Assembly: GCA_050290865.1 (NCBI GenBank)
Contig: JBNKIW010000011.1
Location: 39,439 to 103,438, forward strand
Direction: 5' to 3'
Source: JARRLC01 sp050290865
GTDB lineage: Bacteria; Pseudomonadota; Alphaproteobacteria; Rhizobiales; Rhodomicrobiaceae
DNA: 64,000 bases
Every line of letters begins with the position of its first letter. The first letter of the stretch is position 1. Under the pieces are notes generated by a model. It made no database searches. It was not told the origin of the DNA and was given only the letters and a program-made list of their open reading frames with translations. The translations under genes and the position numbers were made by a program. Shown here piece by piece: positions 17,687-26,028 of this stretch.

Positions 17687-18415
17687 TCAAATATGACCGC
17701 TGTTGACCAAGTTGTTTGTGATATACGCGACTTCAGTCCGGTTCTTTGCTTTGATCTTTTTCATGATGTTCCGGACATGAACTTTGATCGTGCTTTCGCA
17801 CAGGTTGAGTTCATATGCGATTGTCTTGTTCGCCTTGCCTTTGCGGATACCTTCGATGACGGCGGCCTGGCGTGCCGTGAACAGGCGGCCATGCCGGTCA
17901 GCGCCGGGCGGCGCAGCGCGTGTGTCCGGATTGAAACCGGCGAGGCAGCTCGCAGGCACGAAGATGCCGCCTGCACTCACCAGCCGTATAGCTTCGACCG
18001 CAACGTCGAGCGAGAGGTTGGTCGGGATGTAGCCCCGCACGCCCCAGTTCAGCGTGGCGGCGATCCGGCCGGGTTCCTCACCGTCGGCCAGGATGATCAC
18101 CGGAGCCGGTCGTCTGACGCCGGAAAGGCGGCGCATCGCCTGCCGGATCTGATCAGGACCGCTGCGCTCAGGACAGCTCAGCAGGACCGCGGAGACGGGT
18201 GAGGCGTCGGCAACGGCGAGCCAGTCGTCAAGCGCCGGGAAGGCGACGGCTTCATAGCCGGCGGCAAGAAGCGCGCTCATGAGGCATTCGCGGATCAGAT
18301 CGCGGCGCTCGATCACGGCTACGGCTTCGCGGCCTGCCGGAGCGGCTTGGCGCTTGCCGTCGCCCGTCGTCGGGCCGCGGCGTTCTACTCCGATCTCGCT
18401 GCTTATGACACGCAT
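17687..18415 (-). CDS. LuxR/FixJ-type regulator with a degenerate receiver domain
   Basis: The C-terminal helix-turn-helix is typical of the LuxR/FixJ family: LFTARQAAVIEGIRKGKANK, then IAYELNLCESTIKVHVRNIM (residues about 178-218). The N-terminal half folds like a receiver (AVAVIERRDLIRECLMSALL ... VSAVLLSCPERSG), but the usual phospho-acceptor Asp is Ser80/Cys81, and the paired acidic residues at the start are replaced. I chose ATG 18413-18415, with GGAG eight bases upstream, over longer in-frame starts. Lying beside exoY, it is a plausible exopolysaccharide regulator that does not use phosphorylation. Confidence 0.82.
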   Translation of the reverse strand: MRVISSEIGVERRGPTTGDGKRQAAPAGREAVAVIERRDLIRECLMSALLAAGYEAVAFPALDDWLAVADASPVSAVLLSCPERSGPDQIRQAMRRLSGVRRPAPVIILADGEEPGRIAATLNWGVRGYIPTNLSLDVAVEAIRLVSAGGIFVPASCLAGFNPDTRAAPPGADRHGRLFTARQAAVIEGIRKGKANKTIAYELNLCESTIKVHVRNIMKKIKAKNRTEVAYITNNLVNSGHI

Positions 18416-18850
18416 TCGCAACTCCGCACCCCGGCATCCCCGGAAGCGCATTGGTGAAGAAACTCTGAATGTACCTGTAATTACATCGTCACCGCGTTCG
18501 GCGCAAGAGATTGCGCGGTGCAGCACGCCATTCCTGGCGGCATAAATCAACGTCTGGTTAATATTAGTCCAGGGCGACGCAGAGTAATATTTTCAATGCG
18601 GATGAGCGTTCGCGACCACAACGCGACGACTACTGTCTCACTGCGGCGCACAAACGGGATGAGTAATTAGCGTTGCTTTGTTCTGAGACAATGTTGCTTC
18701 GAAACGAGCCAAGCTTAGCAAAAGGCCGGGGGGGGAGGTCAGTGGGGGGGGGCACGGCGGGGACGGCCCGTCCGGGATCGGTGTACCCGGACAGCATTGT
18801 GGCCGGGCGCGAGACCCGGCCACGAAAGAAGCCCAGATCGGCTGCGGCGG
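18416..18850. promoter_or_regulatory. Intergenic region upstream of the LuxR-type gene, with AT-rich blocks and G tracts
   Basis: This 435-base gap lies upstream of the minus-strand regulator and downstream of the minus-strand chemoreceptor. At 18550-18600 there are two TAATATT-containing blocks (GGTTAATATTAG and AGTAATATTTT), a suitable place for an operator or promoter. Further out are two G homopolymers, listed separately. I see no gene in it; short frames have no recognisable content. Confidence 0.5.
18728..18752. repeat. Paired G8 and G9 homopolymer tracts
   Basis: Bases 18728-18735 are eight G and 18744-18752 are nine G, separated by AGGTCAGT. Such tracts are prone to length change by slippage and could also form a G-quadruplex. 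They lie about 315-340 bases upstream of the LuxR-type start and about 100 bases downstream of the chemoreceptor stop. Confidence 0.8.
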
Positions 18851-20878
18851 TCAGGCCGCGCGCACCTTCTGCAGGAACTTCTCCATCTCATGCTGCAGCG
18901 CTTCGGACTGCCGCGACAGGTCGCGGGCGGCGGTCAGCACCTCGCCAGCGGACGCGTTCGAATGCTCCGCGGCTTCGCGCACGCCGGTGATGTTCTTGGC
19001 CACGTCCGCCGTGCCGAGGCTGGCCTGATGGACGTTGCGCGCGATCTCCTGCGTCGCCGAGCCCTGTTCCTCCACCGACGAGGCGATGGAACCCGCGATG
19101 GTATCCACCTCGCCGATGGTCTTGGCGATGGCCTCGATGCGCTCGATGGACTGCTGGGTCGAGGCCTGGATACCGGTGATCTGGTCGGCAATCTCGGCCG
19201 TGGCCTTGGCTGTCTGCTCGGCCAGCGCCTTCACTTCCTGAGCGACGACCGCGAAGCCGCGTCCCGCCTCGCCCGCGCGCGCCGCCTCGATGGTGGCGTT
19301 GAGCGCGAGCAGATTGGTCTGCGACGCGATGTTGTTGATCAGGTCGATGATGCCGCCGATCTTCTCCGCGGCCTTGGCCAGATCGCGAACCTGCTCGGCC
19401 GACCGCTGCGCCTCGTCCGACGCCTGGGTCGTCATGTTGCTCGACTGCTGCACCTGACCGGAGATTTCGCGGACCGAAGCAGCAAGCTCCTCCGCCGCGC
19501 TGGCGACGGTCTGGACGTTGGCGGAAGCCTGCTCGGAGGCCGCGGCCACCGAAGTCGAGCGGTCGCTGGTGTCCCTGGCGGACCCGGTGAGCGACTCCGC
19601 CGTGGTCGACAGCTCGGTCGAGGCGGCGGCGACGATGGCGATGATCGAGCCGACAGCCTGCTCGAACTGCGAGGCGAGTTCCTGAAGCTCCGTCTTGCGC
19701 TGCTCCTCGGCGCGTTTCTCGGCCATGGCCTGCTCTTCGCGCATACGCTCGGTTTCCTCCAGATTATCCTTGAAGACCTGGAGCGTATCCGCCATCTGGC
19801 CCACTTCGTCCTTGCGGCCCGCGCCCGGAATGATGGTGGCGAGATTGCCGCCGGCGATCTCACGCATGGCGCCGGTTATGCCGATGACCGGATTGGCAAT
19901 GCCGCGGCCGATCACCCAGGCGAGCACAACGCCGAGACCAAGGCCGCCGAGGGCGAGAATGATGGTGAGCCATTCAGCCGCGTGGCTGGAGGAAATCATT
20001 TCGCCGCGAAGATTTTGTTGTTCACCGCTCGCCTTTTCGACGAGGCTCGTGATCTCTTTGGCAACGCTGGCTGCCGCAGTGTTAGCCTCGCGGATAGCTT
20101 CGTCGATCTTGTGCGAATCCTCGCCAGCCGCAAGCGCGGCGGTGTGATACTTTTCCATCGAAGCTTGCACCTCGGCGACCGTATCCGCGATAGGCATGCC
20201 GACGGTAATGTTTGCGAGCTGTTTGAGGACGGTCTGAAGCTCGCCGAACTGCGTCTCGATTTCCGCGCGCAGCGCTTGGTCGTGCCGGGCAAGCATCTTG
20301 TTCACGTTGAGGCGTGCCTGCATCACCAGCAGCTCGGCCACGCCAGCCAGTGTGACGACGCTCGTATTGCCGACGCGGGCGGCGTCCACCTTCAGACTCT
20401 CAAAACTGGCGCGCGCCGCCTTGCCTGAAGGATCGAGCGTTTCGCGGGTAAGTTGGTCGAGTTCCCGCCGATCTTTGATGACCTCCTGTCCATCCTTCAG
20501 AAAGGTGGACAAATTCTTGTCGATTTCCTTCAGGACGACGACCTCTTCCTCTTCCTGAATCTTGGACTTCACATCCTGAAACCGCTTGACCGTTTCTTCA
20601 CGCGACTTTTCGAACGCCGCGGCAGCTTCCTCCTCGCCGGTCAGCGAGAAAGCGCGCAGATGGCGCTGACTGTCCAGGAAGCCTTTCTGGAAGCCCTCAA
20701 GGGTGTTGACCTCGGTAACATGCGTCACATATTGGTCCACGCCCTCCCCTAGCCCCATGAGCGAGCGATAGTTCATCACCGAGGAGATCGCGAAGATGAC
20801 GAGAACCGCGGCGAAGCCGATGGCGATCTTGGTGGCGATCCGGAGGTTGTTGAAATATGACATGAGGCCGTCTTGCAT
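18851..20878 (-). CDS. Methyl-accepting chemotaxis protein
   Basis: The 675-residue chemoreceptor has a first membrane helix at about residues 14-36 (IAIGFAAVLVIFAISS) and an all-helical periplasmic sensing region. A second helix lies at about residues 305-325 (IILALGGLGLGVVLAWVIG), followed by HAMP. The cytoplasmic signalling domain carries NLLALNATIEAARAGEAGRG and FAVVAQEVKALAEQTAKAT, the hairpin tip that contacts CheA and CheW. There is no CheR-binding pentapeptide at the C-terminus. No che genes are adjacent, so it is an orphan receptor. An ATG five codons downstream is an alternative start. Confidence 0.95.
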   Translation of the reverse strand: MQDGLMSYFNNLRIATKIAIGFAAVLVIFAISSVMNYRSLMGLGEGVDQYVTHVTEVNTLEGFQKGFLDSQRHLRAFSLTGEEEAAAAFEKSREETVKRFQDVKSKIQEEEEVVVLKEIDKNLSTFLKDGQEVIKDRRELDQLTRETLDPSGKAARASFESLKVDAARVGNTSVVTLAGVAELLVMQARLNVNKMLARHDQALRAEIETQFGELQTVLKQLANITVGMPIADTVAEVQASMEKYHTAALAAGEDSHKIDEAIREANTAAASVAKEITSLVEKASGEQQNLRGEMISSSHAAEWLTIILALGGLGLGVVLAWVIGRGIANPVIGITGAMREIAGGNLATIIPGAGRKDEVGQMADTLQVFKDNLEETERMREEQAMAEKRAEEQRKTELQELASQFEQAVGSIIAIVAAASTELSTTAESLTGSARDTSDRSTSVAAASEQASANVQTVASAAEELAASVREISGQVQQSSNMTTQASDEAQRSAEQVRDLAKAAEKIGGIIDLINNIASQTNLLALNATIEAARAGEAGRGFAVVAQEVKALAEQTAKATAEIADQITGIQASTQQSIERIEAIAKTIGEVDTIAGSIASSVEEQGSATQEIARNVHQASLGTADVAKNITGVREAAEHSNASAGEVLTAARDLSRQSEALQHEMEKFLQKVRAA

Positions 20879-21135
20879 GGTGGTGCTCTCTCGCGCCAGC
20901 GGGAGCGCGCGCTGGCTCTGGTTGCGTCCCTGAAATCAGACAATCTCCAGTTGCTCTAACATTAAACCTTATAATGCACAGTAAACGCCGCACGACCTCA
21001 GGTAGAGCGTGTGTGGCCGATGCAATCTCCCCGAAATATTTTGTCAACAAAGTTGTGTCAAACAGGCCGCCACGGTCTTCACCTCCTTGCGCGGAACCGC
21101 TGCGCAAATCGGACGACATCGAAAAGGGGAGCGAC

Positions 21136-21435
21136 ATGAACGAGCATGCTTCGCCGCCGGCAGCCTCCGGCGCATCCGGCGATCCCCGACAGGCCGTGCG
21201 CGGCTTCATCGTGGAGAACCTGTTTCTGGGCTCGGATGCGGGTTTCGGCGACGGGGACTCCCTTCTGGAAGCGGGCGCGCTCGATTCCACGGCGGCCATG
21301 GAACTGGTCGCATTCCTGGAAAAAGCCTTCGGCATCCAGGTGGCCGATGACGAAATCGCGCCGGAAAACCTCGAAACCGTCAACCGCATCTGCGCATTCG
21401 TCGAGCGCAAGGCCGCGCTTCAGCCTGCCGGATAA
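21136..21435 (+). CDS. Acyl carrier protein of the amide-assembly operon
   Basis: This 99-residue protein has the carrier fold and the phosphopantetheine site LDST, with Ser51 as the attachment residue. Housekeeping AcpP has DSLD at this site, so this is a specialised carrier. It should hold an acyl or aminoacyl group as a thioester. The ATG at 21136 is preceded by AAAGGGGAGCGAC. It is the first gene of a tight operon; the ligase starts 12 bases after its stop. Longer upstream in-frame starts have no ribosome site. Confidence 0.85.
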   Translation: MNEHASPPAASGASGDPRQAVRGFIVENLFLGSDAGFGDGDSLLEAGALDSTAAMELVAFLEKAFGIQVADDEIAPENLETVNRICAFVERKAALQPAG

Positions 21436-21447
21436 TGATGGTTGTCC

Positions 21448-22980
21448 ATGCTTGTCCATGAGCTTTTGCGCCATAGCACTGCCAGGCAGCCCGAAGGAAC
21501 GGCGCTGATCGCCGGCAACCGGCGGTTGACATTCCGCGAGGTCGATGATCTGAGCGACCGGCTCGCGGCGGCGTTGCAGCGGCTGGGCGTGGCGCGCGGC
21601 GACCGCGTCGCGGCAATGCTGGAGAACTCCGTCGAATTCGTCATCACCCTGTGGGCGGCGCTGAAGGCGGGCGCGGTCTTCGTGCCCGTCAACCACGCGG
21701 CGCGCGGGGGCACGCTGGGCCTGATCCTCCAGGACGCGGAGGTGAAGTGCCTCGTCATCCAGCCGCAATACCGGCAGCGCTTCACCGAGGCTGTGGACCG
21801 GGCTCCGGAACGGATGGCGGTGATCTGGACGGGCGCGGCGGAAAGCGGCGAGCGGTTCGAGGACATTCTGGCGGCGCGCCAGGAGCCGTTCACCGCGCCG
21901 CGCGTTATCGACCAGGATCTCGCGCTCCTCATCTACACCTCGGGCACCACCGGCGGCCCGAAGGGCGTCATGCTTACCCATCACACCGTCTGCAACAACG
22001 CCTGGGCCATCGCCACCTATCTCGGCATGGTGCCCGGCGACGTCGTGCTGTGCGTGCTGCCGATGTCGTTCGGTTACGGGCTGTTCCAGGTGCTGACCGC
22101 CGCCCAGACCGGCTTCGCCGTGGTGCTGGAGCGGTCTTTCGCTTTCCCGCGCGAAGTGCTGCGGCAGGCGGCCCACCACCGCGTGACCGCCATCCCCGGT
22201 GTGCCCAGCCTGTTCGCGCGCTTCCTCGATTTCGCGCCCTTCACGGATTTCGACCTGTCCGCCCTGCGCATCCTGACCAACGCCGCCGCGCCGATGCCGC
22301 CGACCCATATCGAGCGCCTGCGCGCGGCGCTGCCGCAGGCCGCCTTCTATTCCATGTACGGGCTGACCGAGTGCACGCGCGCGGCCTATCTTGACCCGAC
22401 AAAGCTCACGGTCAAGCCCGCTTCCGTCGGACGGGCGATCCCCAACAGCGAGATCTTCGTCGTGGATGAGGACGGGCAGCGGCTTCCGCCGGGCGAAGTC
22501 GGCGAACTCGTGGTGCGCGGCTCGAACCTCATGCGCGGCTACTGGCGGCGGCCGGAGGACACGGCCCGCGTGCTGCGCGACGGCCCCGACGGCGGGAAGC
22601 TCCTTCACACCGGCGACCTGTTCTACACCGACGCCGACGGCGATCTGTTCTTCGCCGGACGCCGCGACGATGTCTTCAAATGCCGTGGCGAGAAGGTCAG
22701 TCCCAGAGCCGTCGAGAACGCGCTCCATGAATGCGACGACATCGCCGAAGCCGTGGTCGTCGGCGTGCCCGATCCGGTGGACGGCATGGCCGTCAAGGCG
22801 GTCGTGGTGCTGCGCGAGGGCCGCGAGATGACCGCGGAGGCCCTGCGCCGCTATTGCATGACGCGGCTCGAAACCTGGCTGGTGCCGAAATTCATCGAAT
22901 TCCGCGACGAACTGCCGAAAACGGACAGCGGCAAGGTCAAGCGCCGCGCGTTGCGGGAGCCGGAGGTGGAAGCGACATGA
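21448..22980 (+). CDS. AMP-forming acyl (or aryl/aminoacyl) ligase
   Basis: This ANL-superfamily enzyme has the P-loop YTSGTTGGPKGVMLTH, the YGLTEC motif, HTGDLFYTDADGDLFF with the hinge RRDDVFKCRGEKVSPRAVE, and the catalytic Lys in LPKTDSGKVKRRAL near the end. It adenylates a carboxylic acid and transfers it to a thiol; with a carrier protein gene 12 bases upstream, loading of that carrier is the natural inference. The start is ATG 21448; a TTG two codons earlier is possible. The substrate is not evident from sequence. Confidence 0.88.
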   Translation: MLVHELLRHSTARQPEGTALIAGNRRLTFREVDDLSDRLAAALQRLGVARGDRVAAMLENSVEFVITLWAALKAGAVFVPVNHAARGGTLGLILQDAEVKCLVIQPQYRQRFTEAVDRAPERMAVIWTGAAESGERFEDILAARQEPFTAPRVIDQDLALLIYTSGTTGGPKGVMLTHHTVCNNAWAIATYLGMVPGDVVLCVLPMSFGYGLFQVLTAAQTGFAVVLERSFAFPREVLRQAAHHRVTAIPGVPSLFARFLDFAPFTDFDLSALRILTNAAAPMPPTHIERLRAALPQAAFYSMYGLTECTRAAYLDPTKLTVKPASVGRAIPNSEIFVVDEDGQRLPPGEVGELVVRGSNLMRGYWRRPEDTARVLRDGPDGGKLLHTGDLFYTDADGDLFFAGRRDDVFKCRGEKVSPRAVENALHECDDIAEAVVVGVPDPVDGMAVKAVVVLREGREMTAEALRRYCMTRLETWLVPKFIEFRDELPKTDSGKVKRRALREPEVEAT

Positions 22981-22999
22981 CAGCGCAAAGGACAATGCC

Positions 23000-25045
23000 A
23001 TGTGCGGCATAGCAGGCATCCTCGGAGGACCGTCGGCACCCCCCGTCTCGCGCGAGGAACTCACACGCATGGCGGCAATGCTCGTCCATCGCGGACCGGA
23101 CGGCTGGGGCCTTTACCGCGACGAACGGGCCGGGCTGAGCCACACGCGCCTCAGCCTCATCGACCTCGAAGGCGGCCACCAGCCGATCCGCAACGACGAC
23201 GGCTCGTTGTGGCTCGTCTTCAACGGCGAGATCTTCAACTATGTCGAACTGCGCGCCCATCTGAAATCGCTCGGCAGCCGCTTCTACACCGAGGGCGACA
23301 GCGAAGTGATCGTTCAGTGCTACGAGCGCTACGGTCCCGAAGCTTGGCGGATGCTCAACGGCCAGTTCGCCTTCGCATTGTGGGACCGCCGCAAGCGCAG
23401 GATGTGGCTGGTACGTGACCGGCTCGGCATCCTGCCGCTCCACTATACCCTGGCGGAGGGGCATCTCCTGTTCGCGTCCGAGGCCAAGGCGCTGTTCGCA
23501 GGCGGGCGGATCGCGCCGCGCTTCTCCGCCACGGGGCTCGCCGAGGTCTTCATGCGCTGGTCGGCCTCGCCGCCGCGCACGGTGTTCGAAGGTGTCTCCC
23601 AGGTACCGCCCGCGACCGCGCTGTGTTTCGATGAGACGCTGAAAGCCGAGGCGGTCCGCTATTGGCAGCCCGATCCCGCGCGGCCCAGCCTGTCCCGCAT
23701 CGCGGATGAAGATGCCGAGGCCGCGCTGGAAGAGCATCTCGCACGCTCGATCACGCTGCGCCTGCGCGCCGATGTGCCGGTCGGCTCCTATGTCAGCGGC
23801 GGGCTGGACTCCTCGCTCGTCAGCGCCATGGCCGCCGCACAGCTCAAAGGCGGCACCCTCAACACATTCGGCATCCGCTTCGAAGACCCGCGTTTCGACG
23901 AAACCTCCGGTCAGCGGCTCATGGCCCAGGCGATCGGCAGCCATCACCACGAAATCCTCATCGGTGCCGCCGATATCCGCGACGCCCTCGACGAGGTGGT
24001 GTGGCGCTGTGAAACGCCGCTCCTGCGTACCGCGCCCGTGCCGCTGTTCCTCCTGTCGCGGCTGGTGCAGGAAGCGGGCGTGAAGACGGTGCTCACCGGC
24101 GAAGGCGCCGACGAAATGCTCGCCGGCTACAACATCTTCAAGGAGGACCAGATCCGCCGCTTCTGGGCGCGCCAGCCGGAGTCGAAAATGCGGCCCGCGC
24201 TGCTCACACGCATCCACCACTATGTCGGCTCGGAGGACGCACGCGCCACGGCGCTGTGGCAGAGCTTCTTCCGGCAGAGCCTGACCGACACGGCCAACCC
24301 GTTCTACTCGCATCTGATCCGCTGGCAGAACACGGCCTGGACACTGCGCCTTCTCGCGCCACATCTGCGCGGCGCCGTCTCGCTCGAAGGCATCATGGCC
24401 GACCTCGCCGCCACGATGCCCGATGGCTGGCAGAAATGGGACACGCTGACGCGCGCGCAGGCCATCGAGATGCACAGCTTCATGTCGTCCTATCTCCTGT
24501 CCTGCCAGGGCGACCGGGTGGCCATGGCGCATGGCGTTGAGGCGCGCTATCCGTTCCTCGACCCGGAATTCGTGGACTTCTCCCTGGCGCTGCCGAAGCG
24601 CATGAAGCTTTTGGGTCTTCGCGACAAGGTGCTTCTGCGGCGTGTCGCGGCCAAGCGCCTGCCCGAAGAGATCTGGAACAGGACGAAACAGCCGTTCCGC
24701 GCCCCCATCGGCGCCGTGCTCTTCGGACCGGAAGGCGCGGCGCGGTTCGCAGGGCAGCTCGCACCGGAAGCAACCGCCGAATTCGGACTTCTCGACCCGA
24801 AGGCGGTGGCCGCGCTTCTCGCCCGCGCTGAACGCCTCGGAGGCCAGGGCCTGGGCGAGCGCGAAGAGATGGGCCTGGCGGGCGTGCTCACGCTGGTCAT
24901 GCTGGCGCGGCATTTCGGCCCCGGCTTTGCCGCTCACGTCCAGGACGCGACCGCGCGTTTCCGCCACCTGCCCCTCCATATCGACGCCGATCAGATCGCG
25001 CCGCAACAGAGCCAACTCGCTCTCGCCGAAGGAGACCGGACATGA
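23000..25045 (+). CDS. AsnB-type glutamine-dependent amidotransferase
   Basis: The protein begins MCGIAGIL; Cys2 is the N-terminal nucleophile of the class II glutaminase domain, with RGPDGWGLY and NGEIFNY downstream. The synthetase half has the ATP pyrophosphatase motif SGGLDSS (about residue 268), GEGADEMLAGY and GVEARYPFLDP. At 681 residues it is longer than E. coli AsnB (554). Paralogues of this type often amidate carboxyl groups in polysaccharide or natural-product pathways instead of making asparagine. It lies 19 bases after the ligase and overlaps the next gene by four bases. Confidence 0.9.
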   Translation: MCGIAGILGGPSAPPVSREELTRMAAMLVHRGPDGWGLYRDERAGLSHTRLSLIDLEGGHQPIRNDDGSLWLVFNGEIFNYVELRAHLKSLGSRFYTEGDSEVIVQCYERYGPEAWRMLNGQFAFALWDRRKRRMWLVRDRLGILPLHYTLAEGHLLFASEAKALFAGGRIAPRFSATGLAEVFMRWSASPPRTVFEGVSQVPPATALCFDETLKAEAVRYWQPDPARPSLSRIADEDAEAALEEHLARSITLRLRADVPVGSYVSGGLDSSLVSAMAAAQLKGGTLNTFGIRFEDPRFDETSGQRLMAQAIGSHHHEILIGAADIRDALDEVVWRCETPLLRTAPVPLFLLSRLVQEAGVKTVLTGEGADEMLAGYNIFKEDQIRRFWARQPESKMRPALLTRIHHYVGSEDARATALWQSFFRQSLTDTANPFYSHLIRWQNTAWTLRLLAPHLRGAVSLEGIMADLAATMPDGWQKWDTLTRAQAIEMHSFMSSYLLSCQGDRVAMAHGVEARYPFLDPEFVDFSLALPKRMKLLGLRDKVLLRRVAAKRLPEEIWNRTKQPFRAPIGAVLFGPEGAARFAGQLAPEATAEFGLLDPKAVAALLARAERLGGQGLGEREEMGLAGVLTLVMLARHFGPGFAAHVQDATARFRHLPLHIDADQIAPQQSQLALAEGDRT

Positions 25046-26028
25046 GCCTCGTCGCCGACATGCCGAAAAGGGGGGCCAAGGCCCTGGAACTGGACCTTGC
25101 CGCGGAGGAGGCGCGCATCTGCGATTTCCTGGCTCATTCCGTCCGCAAGCTGAATCGCCGCGGCCTCGTCGTCGGCGTGAGCGGCGGCATCGACTCCGCC
25201 GTTTGCGCGGCGCTGGCCGCACAGGCGGTGGGACCGGGGCGCGTCTTCTGCCTGCTCATGCCCGAGCGCGACATGGTTGACGACGCGCATGACCGGGGCT
25301 GGCGCCTGTGCCAGCATCTGCATGTGCCTTACGCGGTGGAGGACATCGGGCCCGCGCTGGACGCCGTCGGCTGCTACCGCCGCCGCGACGAAGCGATCGC
25401 CCGCGTCGTACCGGGCTACGCACCCGGCTGGCGGCACAAGATCGTGATCAGCCCGGCAACCGAATCGATGATCGCGCACTTCAACATCGTGGTGGAGAAC
25501 CCGGCGGGCGAACAAACGTCGACGAGGCTGCCGGTCGACGCCTATCTCCAGGTGGTGGCGGCGACGAATTTCAAGCAGCGCATCCGCAAGAACATGGAGT
25601 ATTACCACGCCGACCGGCTGAATTACGCCGTCCTCGGCACGCCGAACAAGCTCGAATACGACCTCGGCTTTTTCGTGCGCGGCGGCGACGGGCTGGCCGA
25701 CATCAAGCCGATCGCACATCTCTACAAGACGCAGGTCTATGCGCTGGCGGAGTATCTGGGCGTGCCCGAGGAAATCCGCCGCCAGCTCCCGAGCACGAAC
25801 ACCTACAGCCTGCCGCAGACCCAGGAGGAATTCTACTACGCCCTCCCCTACGACAAGGCGGATATCGCGCTTCATGCGCTGCTCAGCGGCGTGCCCGCCC
25901 GCGACATCGCGCCAGAACTCGGCATCACCGCCGAGCAGGCCGAGGCGGTCTGCCGTGATTTCAATGGCAAGCGCCGGGCCGCCGAGCGCGGTCTGGCCGA
26001 GGCGATGGTCCTGGAAGAGGCAAGATGA
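25042..26028 (+). CDS. NadE-like ATP-dependent amide ligase
   Basis: The 328-residue protein has the N-type ATP pyrophosphatase loop VSGGIDSAVCAAL and the NAD synthetase-like GTPNKLEYDLGFF followed by GDGLADIKPIAHLYKTQVYA. It lacks the nitrilase-like glutaminase domain of NadE2. Where housekeeping NadE has a PSAGLWPGQTDE-type segment, this has PSTNTYSLPQTQEEFYYALP, so it is a divergent subfamily. NAD synthetase chemistry is adenylation of a carboxylate and attack by ammonia; here, between an amidotransferase and an unknown protein with four-base overlaps on both sides, an alternative acyl substrate is inferred. Confidence 0.78.
   Translation: MSLVADMPKRGAKALELDLAAEEARICDFLAHSVRKLNRRGLVVGVSGGIDSAVCAALAAQAVGPGRVFCLLMPERDMVDDAHDRGWRLCQHLHVPYAVEDIGPALDAVGCYRRRDEAIARVVPGYAPGWRHKIVISPATESMIAHFNIVVENPAGEQTSTRLPVDAYLQVVAATNFKQRIRKNMEYYHADRLNYAVLGTPNKLEYDLGFFVRGGDGLADIKPIAHLYKTQVYALAEYLGVPEEIRRQLPSTNTYSLPQTQEEFYYALPYDKADIALHALLSGVPARDIAPELGITAEQAEAVCRDFNGKRRAAERGLAEAMVLEEAR

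Noticed and set aside
21136..25045. Exosortase/PEP-CTERM-type EPS cluster, because a carrier, ligase and amidotransferase occur together
   Set aside because: No exosortase, PEP-CTERM protein or associated decarboxylase is present, and the NadE-like and SGNH-like genes do not belong to that set.
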